DNA from: Natrinema salaciae
GTDB lineage: Archaea > Halobacteriota > Halobacteria > Halobacteriales > Natrialbaceae
Assembly: GCF_900110865.1 (NCBI RefSeq)
Contig: NZ_FOFD01000002.1
Span: 244,835-308,834, forward strand
Direction: 5' to 3'
Length of the DNA stretch: 64,000 bases
Of the stretch, positions 7,525-15,788 are shown piece after piece. The notes beneath the pieces are model-generated. The model did not search any database. It had not been told where the DNA came from and worked only from the letters and a program-made list of their open reading frames with translations. Every line of letters starts with the position of its first letter. Position 1 is the first letter of the stretch. Made by a program: the position numbers and the translations under genes.

Positions 7525-10500
7525 GTGACGACGAGCAGGACGGGCTGGAACTGACCCGGCGCGAACTCGGTGCCGCCGCGGCCGGCGTCGCCGCCGCGTC
7601 CGGACTCGGGTTCCTCGGATTCCGTCGACTGACCACCGAGGAGACCGACGACGACGAAGAGGACCCGATGAACCCGCTCGAGGAGTATCCCAACGAGGAC
7701 TGGGATCGGAAGTACCGCGAGATCTGGGAGCCCGACGACTCCTACATGCTCACGTGTACGCCCAACGACACCCACAACTGCTACCTCGAGGCGACGCTCA
7801 AGAACGGGCAGATCACGCGGCTCGGTCCCTCGATGAACTACGGCGAGGCGACCGACCTCGACGGAAACCAGGCCACCCAGCGGTGGGACCCCCGCGTCTG
7901 TAACAAGGGCCTGGCGATGGTCGATCGGTTCTACAACGAGCGCCGCGTCAAGGCGCCGATGATCCGGGAGGGGTTCAAACAGTGGGTCGACGACGGCTTT
8001 CCGCGCGACTCGGACGGCTCGATGCCCGAGGAGTACGCCCGGCGCGGCGAGGAAGACTTCGTCGAAGTCTCGCAGGACGTGGCCCACGAGTACGCGGCGC
8101 GGACTTTCCTCGAGCTCGCCGACCAGTACAGCGGCGAGGACGGACTGCAGTCGCTGCTCGAGCAGGGGTACGACGAGCGCGTCGTCGAGGAGACGCAGGG
8201 TGCGGGCGTCCGGACGATGAAGTTTCGCGGCGGGATGCCGCTCCTGGGCGTCATCAAGCTGTTCGGACAGTACCGCAACGCCAACTCGATGGCGCTGCTC
8301 GACAACTACGTACGGGATGTCGGCGAGGACGAGGCCCTGGGCGCGATGGGACTGGACAACTACTCGTTCCACACGGACCTGCCGCCGGGGCACACGATGG
8401 TCACCGGCCAGCAGACCGTCGACTTCGACCTGGCGAGCATCGAGCACGCGGACCACATCGTCCTCGACGGCATCAACTACCTGACCTCGAAGATGGCCGA
8501 CTGTCACTGGTTGACGGAGGCCAAACTGAAGGGGTCGAAGCTCACCGGGATCTTCACCGACTACAACGCGACGGCCTCGAAGTGCGACGAACTCATCACG
8601 GTCCGGCCGGCGTCGGACACGGCACTGTTCCTCGGCGCGGCCCGGGTCCTCATCGAGGAGGAGCTGTACGACGAGGCGTACGTCCGCAAGCACACGGACC
8701 TGCCGCTGCTGGTCCGGATGGACAGCAACGAACTACTTCGGGCCAGCGACGTCTTCGACGGCTACGAGCCCGAGGACCTGGAGAAGACCGACGCCGTCGG
8801 CGACGACGCGGACCGTCCCGGCGTCGACGTGACGGACATCGACGAGCAGATCATCACCGAAGAACTCCGCCGGGAGTGGGGCGACTTCGTCGTCCACAAC
8901 GCGGAGACCGGCGAGTTCGAGCCGGTCACGCGCGACGACATCGGCGACGACTTCGACGTTCCCGCGACGATCGAGGGCGAGTTCGAGGTCGAACTCGCCG
9001 ACAGCGCGAGCTCGGAGGACGCGCGAGCAGCCGGCGACACCGTCACGGTTCGGACGGTGTTCGACCTGATCAAAGAACACCTGACCGAGACGTGGGGCCT
9101 CGAGTCGACCGCCGCGGTCACGGGGACGGACCCGCAGGCGATCGAAAACCTGGCACACGACTTCGCGGACAACCAGCAGAGCACGATGCTGCTGACCGGG
9201 ATGGGGCCGAACCATTATGCGAACGCCGACCAGCACGGCCGTGCCGCGTTCCTGCTGGCGTCGCTGACGCGCAACGTCGGCTACCAGACCGGTAACGTCG
9301 GCTCCTACTCCGGGAACTACCGGATGGCGTACTTCAACGGCGTCGGCCAGTACGCCAACGAGGACCCGTTCGACCCCGAACTCGATCCCGGCGAACCGGC
9401 CCGAACCGACAAGCGCTGGGACGCTCACTCGGCGCACTTCTACACGAACCTCGACAAGCCGCTGAAGGTCGACGGCGAGTACTTCCAGGGCGATTCGCAC
9501 ATGCACACGCCCACGAAGTCGATCTGGGTGTCGGGATCGAACTCCATCCTCGGTAACGCGAAGGGTGCCTACAAGATCATCGAGAAGGCCCTGCGGACCG
9601 GGAAGATCGAGGCGTTTTTCACCAACGAGTGGTGGTGGTCGATGACCTGCGAGTACTCCGACATCGTCTTCCCGGCGGACTCGTGGGCCGAACACCACGT
9701 CCACGACATCACCGCCTCCGTGACGAACCCGTTCATCACGACGATGCCGGAGACGAAGATCGACCGGATCTACGACACGCTGAACGACACCCAACACTAC
9801 AAGGGCGTCGCCGAGAAGCTCGCCGAGCTGACCGGCGACGACCGTTTCGAGGACTACTGGACGTTCATCGACGAGGAGGAATACCAGGCCAAGCCGTACC
9901 TCCAGCGCATCCTCGACCACTCCAACGCGGTCACGGGGTACGACGTCGAGGACCTGCTGGACGACGCCCGCGAGGGGACGCCGGCGATCATCATGACCCG
10001 GACCTATCCCAAGCACGTCGGCAACGAGCAGACCCAGGACTCCCGGCCCTGGTACACGAAGACCGGTCGGCTCGAGTTCTTCCGCGAGGAAGCGGAGTTC
10101 GCCGAAGCCGGCGAGCACATCCCGCTACACCGCGAGCCGATGGACGCGACCCCCTACGAGCCGAACGTCATCGTCGACGACAGCGACAGTCCGGTGGTCG
10201 CTCCCGAGACGCCCGGCGACCGCGGCTGGGACAGCGCGGAGAAGGCCCGCGACACCAACGACCGGCAGGTCCGCAACGAGGTCCGCTCGCCGTCGGAACT
10301 GGTCGACACCAGTCACCCGCTGACCGACCTCGACGAGGGCTACGACTACGTCTACATGACGCCGAAGTACCGCCACGGGACCCACACCTTCGGTGCCGAC
10401 CTCGAGGAGATGGCAGTCTGGTGGAGCAACTTCGGCGATCAGGGTCGCAAGACGGGTCGCGACTCCTTCGACAAGCGCAAGCCGTACATCGGTGAGGGGT

Positions 10501-11084
10501 ACGTCGAGATGAACCCCGAGGACGCCCGCGAGGAGGAACTGCAGGACGGCGACTACGTGTGGGTCGACGCCGACCCCTCGGACCGGCCGTTCCCGGGCTA
10601 CGATCCCAACGACGAGGAGACCGAGTATACGCGTGCGCTCATGCGGGTCCGCTACCAGCCGAGCCTTCCGCGCGGCGTCACGCGCAGCTGGATGAACGTC
10701 AGCCAGACCTCGCACAAGACCTACGAGGCTCAGCAGCAGCGCGAGGACGGAAAGGCCCAGTCCGAGGACACCAACTACGTGTCGATGTACCGCAGCGGCG
10801 GCCACCAGTCGATGACGTCAACGTGGCTGCGCCGGACCTGGTTGACCGACTCGCTGCCCCGCAAGGGCATGTTCGGACAGAACATGGACGTCGGGTTCGA
10901 GCCGGACGTCCACGCCGCGAACGGCGCGCCCAAGGAGTCGTTCGTCAAGATCGAGAAGGCCGAAGACGGCGGACTCGAGGGCGAGGGCAACTGGCGGCCA
11001 GTCGACGAGGGCGTCCGGCCGACCCAGGAGGACGACCGGATGAAACAGTACCTGGAGGGCGGTTTCACGAGCGAATCAGACTGA
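7521..11084 (+). CDS. Type II DMSO-reductase-family molybdopterin oxidoreductase, catalytic (alpha) subunit
   Basis: 1187 residues. A twin-arginine signal (LTRRELG, Arg13-Arg14, then a hydrophobic stretch to about residue 36) indicates folded export. Conserved Cys79, Cys87 and Cys127 (motif CTPNDTHNC) bind the FS0 cluster. YSFHTDLPPG at 283-292 aligns with the NarG region carrying the molybdenum ligand, so Asp286 is the likely Mo ligand, placing it in the type II group (NarG, NxrA, DdhA, SerA, EbdA). The C-terminus has the molydopterin-dinucleotide-binding domain (GVTRSWMNVSQT). The substrate is not decidable from sequence: nitrate, chlorate, selenate, sulfide or a hydrocarbon are all used in this group. 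Genes for the iron-sulfur subunit, chaperone and cofactor supply follow on the same strand. Confidence 0.9.
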   Translation: MSDDEQDGLELTRRELGAAAAGVAAASGLGFLGFRRLTTEETDDDEEDPMNPLEEYPNEDWDRKYREIWEPDDSYMLTCTPNDTHNCYLEATLKNGQITRLGPSMNYGEATDLDGNQATQRWDPRVCNKGLAMVDRFYNERRVKAPMIREGFKQWVDDGFPRDSDGSMPEEYARRGEEDFVEVSQDVAHEYAARTFLELADQYSGEDGLQSLLEQGYDERVVEETQGAGVRTMKFRGGMPLLGVIKLFGQYRNANSMALLDNYVRDVGEDEALGAMGLDNYSFHTDLPPGHTMVTGQQTVDFDLASIEHADHIVLDGINYLTSKMADCHWLTEAKLKGSKLTGIFTDYNATASKCDELITVRPASDTALFLGAARVLIEEELYDEAYVRKHTDLPLLVRMDSNELLRASDVFDGYEPEDLEKTDAVGDDADRPGVDVTDIDEQIITEELRREWGDFVVHNAETGEFEPVTRDDIGDDFDVPATIEGEFEVELADSASSEDARAAGDTVTVRTVFDLIKEHLTETWGLESTAAVTGTDPQAIENLAHDFADNQQSTMLLTGMGPNHYANADQHGRAAFLLASLTRNVGYQTGNVGSYSGNYRMAYFNGVGQYANEDPFDPELDPGEPARTDKRWDAHSAHFYTNLDKPLKVDGEYFQGDSHMHTPTKSIWVSGSNSILGNAKGAYKIIEKALRTGKIEAFFTNEWWWSMTCEYSDIVFPADSWAEHHVHDITASVTNPFITTMPETKIDRIYDTLNDTQHYKGVAEKLAELTGDDRFEDYWTFIDEEEYQAKPYLQRILDHSNAVTGYDVEDLLDDAREGTPAIIMTRTYPKHVGNEQTQDSRPWYTKTGRLEFFREEAEFAEAGEHIPLHREPMDATPYEPNVIVDDSDSPVVAPETPGDRGWDSAEKARDTNDRQVRNEVRSPSELVDTSHPLTDLDEGYDYVYMTPKYRHGTHTFGADLEEMAVWWSNFGDQGRKTGRDSFDKRKPYIGEGYVEMNPEDAREEELQDGDYVWVDADPSDRPFPGYDPNDEETEYTRALMRVRYQPSLPRGVTRSWMNVSQTSHKTYEAQQQREDGKAQSEDTNYVSMYRSGGHQSMTSTWLRRTWLTDSLPRKGMFGQNMDVGFEPDVHAANGAPKESFVKIEKAEDGGLEGEGNWRPVDEGVRPTQEDDRMKQYLEGGFTSESD

Positions 11085-11089
11085 GGTGA
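11083..11089 (+). promoter_or_regulatory. Shine-Dalgarno site of the iron-sulfur subunit
   Basis: GAGGTGA is complementary to the 3' end of archaeal 16S rRNA and ends 6 bases before the ATG at 11096. It overlaps the stop codon of the catalytic subunit, so the two are translated from one mRNA. This fixes the start of the beta subunit. Confidence 0.75.
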
Positions 11090-11095
11090 CCACCA

Positions 11096-12289
11096 ATGGC
11101 AGAAGTCTACAACTGGCAGATCGGCCGCGAGATGGAGTACCCGTACCCGGAAGCACGTCCGGAGAGACAGTGGGGCGCCGTGTTCGACCTGAACAAGTGT
11201 ATCGCGTGCCAGACGTGTTCGCTGTCGTGTAAGACGACCTGGACCAACAACGAGGGACAGGAGCACATGTTCTGGAACAACGTCGAGACCAAGCCCTACG
11301 GCTCCTACCCGCTCGGGTGGGACGTCGAGATCCTCGACCGGCTCGGGGTCCAGGAGTGGGGCTCCGACGGCGTCTACGAGGGCGACACGATCTTCGAGGC
11401 CCGCGACTTCGACTGGGAGTCGATGGCGATCGACGACGATCCCGAGACCCTGCACAGCGAGGGGATCGAGGGCTTCCGTCCCGACGACGAGGACTGGGCC
11501 CAGCCCAACCTCGGCGAGGACGAACCCGCCGGCCACGGGGTCGAGTCCGACACTCACATCGAGGAGGACCACCACCCGACGTGGTTCTTCTACCTCCCGC
11601 GGGTGTGCAACCACTGCACGTTCGCCGCCTGCGCCGGCGGCTGTCCCGTCCAGGCCATCTACAAGCGCCAGGAGGACGGCATCGTCCTCCTCGACGAGGA
11701 CAGCTGTCAGTCCTTCCAGGAGTGCGTCCGGGCCTGCCCCTACGGGAAGTCCATCTACAACCCCGTCGCGATGAACTCCCAGAAGTGCGTCGGCTGCTAC
11801 CCCAAGGTCGAGCAGGGGAAAGTCCCCCAGTGCTTCGAGAACTGTCTGGGCAAGATCCGGATGCACGGCTGGGTCAACCAGCCGGAGCAGGCCGATTCCT
11901 CCGCCCCCGTCGACTACATGGTCCACGAGGCCGAGGTCGCGCTCCCGCTGTACCCACAGCTCGGCCTCGAGCCCAACGTCTACTACATTCCGCCGATCAA
12001 CGTCCCGACGGACTACTTAGAGCAGATGTTCGGCCCGCGGGTCGAGCAGGCACAGGAGACCTACCGGAAGGCCCGACGCGGCGACGAGGAGTACCGCGAG
12101 CTGCGCGGACTGCTCCACCTGATGGGGTCGACCGAGTGGCGCATCGAGGAGTTCGACGTCACCGAGGAAGAGGCGATCGGCTACGATCAGGACGGACGAA
12201 CCGTGGCCCGCGTCCCGATGAAGGAACCCCAGTACGAGCGGGACCGCTTCGACGACCAGCACAACGCCTACCGACTGGATATCACGTAA
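11096..12289 (+). CDS. Molybdoenzyme iron-sulfur (beta) subunit, NarH/DdhB-like
   Basis: 397 residues. Four cysteine groups match the four-cluster ferredoxin fold of NarH: Cys35-38-41-45, Cys171-174-179-183, Cys204/210/214, and Cys231-234-246-250. In the third group Phe207 takes the place of one Cys (CQSFQEC), as Trp does in NarH, so one cluster is probably [3Fe-4S]. It carries electrons between the catalytic subunit and an outside partner. It lacks a signal peptide and is presumably exported with the Tat-tagged alpha subunit. It starts 11 bases after the alpha stop with a strong ribosome site, and 16 bases separate it from the chaperone gene. Confidence 0.93.
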   Translation: MAEVYNWQIGREMEYPYPEARPERQWGAVFDLNKCIACQTCSLSCKTTWTNNEGQEHMFWNNVETKPYGSYPLGWDVEILDRLGVQEWGSDGVYEGDTIFEARDFDWESMAIDDDPETLHSEGIEGFRPDDEDWAQPNLGEDEPAGHGVESDTHIEEDHHPTWFFYLPRVCNHCTFAACAGGCPVQAIYKRQEDGIVLLDEDSCQSFQECVRACPYGKSIYNPVAMNSQKCVGCYPKVEQGKVPQCFENCLGKIRMHGWVNQPEQADSSAPVDYMVHEAEVALPLYPQLGLEPNVYYIPPINVPTDYLEQMFGPRVEQAQETYRKARRGDEEYRELRGLLHLMGSTEWRIEEFDVTEEEAIGYDQDGRTVARVPMKEPQYERDRFDDQHNAYRLDIT

Positions 12290-12305
12290 TCGCGACCGAT
12301 CACCA

Positions 12306-13121
12306 ATGTCACGACCACAGCAACACGTTCACCGTTCGCGGCTGTACAAGCTCGCGTCGATGGCGTTCGACAGGCCGACGGACGATCTCCGGGACGCGCT
12401 GGTCTCCGACGCGTTCGACGACCAGCTGGTCGAGTCCGCCGCGGTACTCGGCGACGAGCGGCTTCGCGAGCACGCCGAGACGGTCGCCACGGAGAGTCCC
12501 GACGACCGGGACGCCGCCGACGAGTGCTACTCGACGTACGCCTCGCTCTTCGGCTTCGAACAGGGCGGCAAGATCCCGCAGTACGAGATCGACACCGGAC
12601 CGGGGACGATCGTGACGAGTACGGACACGCTCGCCGACGTCGCCGGCTTCTACGGCGCGTTCGATCTCGACCTCGAGGAGGGCAATCGCGAGCGAGTCGA
12701 CCACCTCTGTGTCGAACTCGAGTTCGTCTCCCACCTGGCCCTGCAGACGGCCTACCTCCAACAGAGCGGGGACGAAACCGGAGTCGACGTCGTCAGGAAC
12801 GCTCAGGCGGACTTCCTTGAGGACCACCTCGGGCGCTGGGTCCCGCGGTTCCGCGACAGGGTTCGGGACGAGTCCGACGCCCCGTTTTATCAGGCGCTCG
12901 CGGAGCTGGTGGTCGCGCTCGTGTCGGCCGACGTCGACCGCTTCGGGATCGACCCCGACGAGTTCACCGAGACGCCGCCGTCGCCGGTCGAAGACATCGC
13001 TGCCGGCGAGGACGGGCGCGACTTCCGGTGTGGGACCTGCGGCGGTGGCTCGTCGGGCCCGTCGGCCCCCACCCCGGGAAGCGACCGGATGCCGATGGGT
13101 GATCGTGACGGCCCGCCGTGA
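12306..13121 (+). CDS. TorD/DmsD-family molybdoenzyme chaperone
   Basis: 271 residues, all-helical in appearance. The family core is visible: YSTYASLFGFEQGG, then ELEFVSHLALQTAYLQQ and FLEDHLGRWVPRF, matching the E-x-D/F-x-x-H-L and HL-xxW-xP signatures of TorD/DmsD/NarJ-like proteins. Such chaperones bind the Tat signal of the catalytic subunit and help insert the molybdenum cofactor before export. The C-terminal tail adds a CGTCGGG cluster that could bind metal and is not part of the core family. It directly follows the beta subunit, as in the SerABDC and DdhABDC operons. Confidence 0.87.
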   Translation: MSRPQQHVHRSRLYKLASMAFDRPTDDLRDALVSDAFDDQLVESAAVLGDERLREHAETVATESPDDRDAADECYSTYASLFGFEQGGKIPQYEIDTGPGTIVTSTDTLADVAGFYGAFDLDLEEGNRERVDHLCVELEFVSHLALQTAYLQQSGDETGVDVVRNAQADFLEDHLGRWVPRFRDRVRDESDAPFYQALAELVVALVSADVDRFGIDPDEFTETPPSPVEDIAAGEDGRDFRCGTCGGGSSGPSAPTPGSDRMPMGDRDGPP

Positions 13122-13166
13122 TCGCCCGTCGAACGCGTCTTGTGGCCGCGACCCGAATCCCGGCGC

Positions 13167-13706
13167 ATGACCCAGACCCATGACTCGAGGCTGCGGGTCG
13201 TCTGTCTGGCGGGGCCGAGCGATGCGGGCAAGACGTCACTCGTCGAGGCACTCGTGTCACGACTGGCCGCGGACGGGCGCGTCGCGACCGTCAAGTCGAT
13301 CCACCACGACATCGAGATCGACACGCCGGGAACCGACACCCACCGGCACCGGACTGCGGGGGCCGAGACCGTGGTCGGCGTCACGCCGGCGCTCACCTTC
13401 GATATCACGACCCGCGGGAAGCGAGACCCGCCCGCGTCCGACGCCCCGCTCCTCGAGGCCGACGATCCCGAGAGTCAGGCGCTCGCGAGCGTCCTCGAGC
13501 GACTCGCGCGCCGCGGGTACGACACCGTGCTCGTCGAAGGCTTCGCCGGAGCACCCCTGCCGACGATCCTCGTCGGTGACCGGGAGCCGTCCGCCGTTGG
13601 CGGTCCCGTCGTCGGCCGCGGCGGCGAGCCGATCGACGATCTCGTCGATACGATCCGCTCGCTCGAAGGGATCGAGTACGCACCCGGCGACGAATCGGGA
13701 GCCTGA
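13167..13706 (+). CDS. mobB: MobB-type molybdopterin-guanine dinucleotide biosynthesis GTPase
   Basis: 179 residues. The P-loop reads GPSDAGKTSL near residue 17, followed by TVKSIHHDIEIDTPGTDTHRHRTAGA, the MobB signature around switch I, and later VLVEGFAGAPLPTILV, the Walker B strand. MobB helps attach GMP to molybdopterin for bis-MGD enzymes of the DMSO reductase family. The ATG at 13167 is preferred over a GTG/TTG start further upstream because homologs start directly before the P-loop strand. Its place 45 bases after the chaperone fits a supply role for the oxidoreductase. Confidence 0.88.
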   Translation: MTQTHDSRLRVVCLAGPSDAGKTSLVEALVSRLAADGRVATVKSIHHDIEIDTPGTDTHRHRTAGAETVVGVTPALTFDITTRGKRDPPASDAPLLEADDPESQALASVLERLARRGYDTVLVEGFAGAPLPTILVGDREPSAVGGPVVGRGGEPIDDLVDTIRSLEGIEYAPGDESGA

Positions 13707-13766
13707 CCCGATCCGGCCGCCGGGAATCGCGGCGGTCGGTCGGTGCTCCCGAACGGAACCACCCGT

Positions 13767-13784
13767 CGAATGTAACTACATTCG
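13767..13784. promoter_or_regulatory. Perfect 18-bp palindrome, candidate operator of the molybdate/tungstate transporter
   Basis: CGAATGTA-AC-TACATTCG is a perfect inverted repeat with 8-bp arms and a 2-bp spacer. It lies 35 bases upstream of the TATA-like box of the binding-protein gene and in the gap after mobB. The size suits a homodimeric HTH repressor or activator. Which protein binds is unknown. Confidence 0.6.
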
Positions 13785-13818
13785 GTTGCTTTCTCACAAA
13801 ATAGGAACCAAAACCAGT

Positions 13819-13826
13819 TGTATTTA
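13819..13826 (+). promoter_or_regulatory. TATA-like box of the molybdate/tungstate transporter
   Basis: tgtattta lies 23-30 bases before the ATG at 13849, predicting a leaderless mRNA and supporting that start. An A/C-rich BRE-like stretch (aaaacca) precedes it. Confidence 0.6.
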
Positions 13827-13848
13827 CGCCGGCGATCGAACGAGACGT

Positions 13849-14802
13849 ATGGACGGTCACGACGGCCGCAGCGGGACGATCCGACGGAGCCGTCGGTCGG
13901 TACTCGTCACAGCGGGCGGGCTGACGGCGGGAGTGGTCGGGACGGCGGGCTGTCTCGGCGGCACCGGCGGCGTCCGCGTCATCGCTGCGGGCAGTCTGGC
14001 GGTCGCCCTCGAGAACGGCGTCGGGCCGGCCTTCGAGTCGGCGACCGGCCTGGCGTACGAGGGCGAGTACTACGGGAGCAACGCCGCGCTGCGGCTGGTC
14101 GAGGACGGGACGAAGTATCCCGACGTGGTGATCAGTGCCGACGTCGACCTGCTGCGGGAGCGACTCTACCCCGACCACGCCGACTGGGACGCCGAATTCG
14201 CGGCCAACGAGGTCGTGGTCGCCTACGCGCCGGGAACGGATCCGGGAGCGCGACTCGAGGCCGGCGAGCCGTGGTACGAAGTGTTCGCCGACGCGGACGA
14301 CGGGGCGATCGCGATCGGCGACCCGGATCTGGACCCGCTCGGCTATCGGGCGCTCCACCTCTTCGAACTCGCCGAGCGCGAGCACGGACTCGAGGGCTTC
14401 CGCGACGAGCTGGCCGAGACCGCCGCTCGCGTCCCCGACGAGCCGCAGTTACTCGCCGGCCTCGAGAACGGAGATCGGGCCTGTGCGGTCGTCTATCGCA
14501 ACATGGCGGCCGAGCGCGACGTGGCCGTCCGCCGCCTGTCCGACACCTATAATTTCGGCAACCCCGCGTTCGCCGACCGATACGCGCGGGCAAGCTACAC
14601 CACCGACGATGGCCACACCGTCGAGGGGACGCCGGTCAGGTACAACGCGACGGTCCGAACCGACGCCGACGATCCGGACGCGGGGCGATCGTTGGTCGCG
14701 TTTCTCCTCGAGAACGGCGACCTGCTCGCCGAGCACGGCCTGCGCGTCGACGACTCCCTGCCGCGGTTCCACGGCGATCCGCCGGAGGCGATCGAGCCGT
14801 GA
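13849..14802 (+). CDS. Molybdate/tungstate ABC transporter substrate-binding lipoprotein (ModA/WtpA-like)
   Basis: 317 residues. The signal region has RRSRRSVLVTAGG (twin arginine) and ends GTAGCLGG, a lipobox with the lipidated Cys. The mature part begins VRVIAAGSLAVALE, the family strand that forms the first oxyanion-binding loop (Gly-Ser-Leu), and has GSNAALRLVEDG and the ligand strands AIGDPDLDPLGYRAL and VVYRNMA. It matches the WtpA/TupA/ModA type II binding proteins. Molybdate versus tungstate cannot be separated by eye. Its start is set by the TATA-like box; an upstream in-frame extension runs through mobB and is rejected. It overlaps the permease gene by 4 bases (GTGA). Confidence 0.88.
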   Translation: MDGHDGRSGTIRRSRRSVLVTAGGLTAGVVGTAGCLGGTGGVRVIAAGSLAVALENGVGPAFESATGLAYEGEYYGSNAALRLVEDGTKYPDVVISADVDLLRERLYPDHADWDAEFAANEVVVAYAPGTDPGARLEAGEPWYEVFADADDGAIAIGDPDLDPLGYRALHLFELAEREHGLEGFRDELAETAARVPDEPQLLAGLENGDRACAVVYRNMAAERDVAVRRLSDTYNFGNPAFADRYARASYTTDDGHTVEGTPVRYNATVRTDADDPDAGRSLVAFLLENGDLLAEHGLRVDDSLPRFHGDPPEAIEP

Positions 14803-15656
14803 GTCGCGTCGATCGGAATCCGGACGGCGAGCCCTCGGCGGCGACCGCGGACGCGTCCCGGTTGGACGTGGGCCTCGAGTGGCTCCCGCGCGGGCTCGCC
14901 GTCCCGGCGCTGCTCGGCGCGGTGTTGCTCGCGTACTTCGTCGTGCCGTTCGCGGTCTTTCTGTCCCGAACGCGGGAGGTAGACGTCGTCGCCGGCCTCG
15001 CGGACCCGACGGTCCGGGACGCGATCGCCACCTCGCTGGTGACGGCACCGGTTTCGACGGCCGTCGCGACCGTCTTCGGCGTCCCGCTCGCGTACGTCCT
15101 CTCGCGGGCCTCCTTTCGCGGCAAGCGACTAGTCGAGGCACTCGTTTTGCTCCCGCTCGTCGTCCCGCCGATCGTGGGTGGCGTCATGCTGTTGACCGTC
15201 GTCGGTCGGTACACGCCGATCGGGGCCGCGGCCGCCGCGCTCGGCGTCCCGCTGACGGACAGCCGCGCCGGCGTCGTGCTCGCCCAGACGTTCGTCGCCG
15301 CCCCGTTCCTCGTCGTCACCGCACGCGCGGGGTTCGACGGCGTCGATCCGCGCCTCGAGGAGGCCGCACGGACGATGGGGTACGGACGACTCCGGACGGT
15401 GCGACTGGTCTCGCTGCCGCTCGCGCGCAACGCCATCGCCGCCGGGATCGTGCTCACGTTCGTCAGGGCGATCGGCGAGTTCGGCGCGACGATGATGGTC
15501 GCGTACGCGCCCCGGACCATGCCGACGCAGATCCGCGTCTCGTTTATCGCTCGCGGGATCGACGCGATCGTCCCGATCGCACTGGCCCTGCTCGCCGTCG
15601 CCGTGATCGTCGTCGTCGTCGTCCAACTGCTGGTCGGGACTCCCCGGCGACACTGA
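14799..15656 (+). CDS. Molybdate/tungstate ABC transporter permease (ModB/WtpB-like)
   Basis: 285 residues with a GTG start that overlaps the stop of the binding-protein gene. After a soluble stretch of about 30 residues come six hydrophobic segments. The EAA loop that docks with the ATPase reads LEEAARTMGYGRLRTVRLVSLPLA, and IGEFGATMMVA is the typical ModB/WtpB sequence after it. It moves the oxyanion across the membrane. The expected ATPase gene is not found after it or anywhere in the window, so that subunit must be encoded elsewhere or shared. Confidence 0.9.
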   Translation: MSRVDRNPDGEPSAATADASRLDVGLEWLPRGLAVPALLGAVLLAYFVVPFAVFLSRTREVDVVAGLADPTVRDAIATSLVTAPVSTAVATVFGVPLAYVLSRASFRGKRLVEALVLLPLVVPPIVGGVMLLTVVGRYTPIGAAAAALGVPLTDSRAGVVLAQTFVAAPFLVVTARAGFDGVDPRLEEAARTMGYGRLRTVRLVSLPLARNAIAAGIVLTFVRAIGEFGATMMVAYAPRTMPTQIRVSFIARGIDAIVPIALALLAVAVIVVVVVQLLVGTPRRH

Positions 15657-15721
15657 TTCGCCGCCACTGGGACGCGCTCTCGACTTCCCGTCCGAACCCA
15701 TCAGAACGCGTGTAATTCGCT

Positions 15722-15743
15722 CAAACCGCTTCTAAGTGGTTTG
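15722..15743. promoter_or_regulatory. 22-bp inverted repeat upstream of the HTH regulator
   Basis: CAAACCGCTT-CT-AAGTGGTTTG has 10-bp arms with one mismatch and a 2-bp spacer. It ends 8 bases before the TATA-like box of the regulator at 15751, where it would overlap the BRE. Autoregulation is a plausible inference. Confidence 0.55.
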
Positions 15744-15750
15744 GAAGTGG

Positions 15751-15758
15751 GGTTATGG
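15751..15758 (+). promoter_or_regulatory. TATA-like box of the HTH regulator
   Basis: ggttatgg lies 31-38 bases before the ATG at 15789. It is weaker than other boxes in the window but well placed next to the inverted repeat. Confidence 0.4.
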
Positions 15759-15788
15759 ACATCGTCGTTCTACCGGAGAGTGAGACTC

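Noticed and set aside
5958-8693. Very long minus-strand open frame (911 codons) opposite the Mrp-type and molybdoenzyme genes
   Set aside because: It is an antisense shadow caused by high GC and strong third-position bias. Its translation is Arg/Val-rich with no recognisable motif, while the plus-strand frames have clear family signatures.
8733-10118. 461-codon minus-strand frame inside the catalytic subunit
   Set aside because: Same reason: a shadow of the molybdoenzyme gene with no motif.
7521-12289. Naming the alpha and beta subunits nitrate reductase NarGH
   Set aside because: Type II features are clear, but the cluster spacing differs from NarG and the substrate is not readable from sequence; a narrower name would be a guess.
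13180-13848. Upstream in-frame extension of the binding-protein gene through mobB
   Set aside because: The mobB frame is clearly coding, and the signal peptide plus TATA-like box put the true start at 13849.
15741-15788. Longer start of the Bat-type regulator at 15741
   Set aside because: It would start inside the inverted repeat and upstream of the TATA-like box; the ATG at 15789 fits the promoter better.
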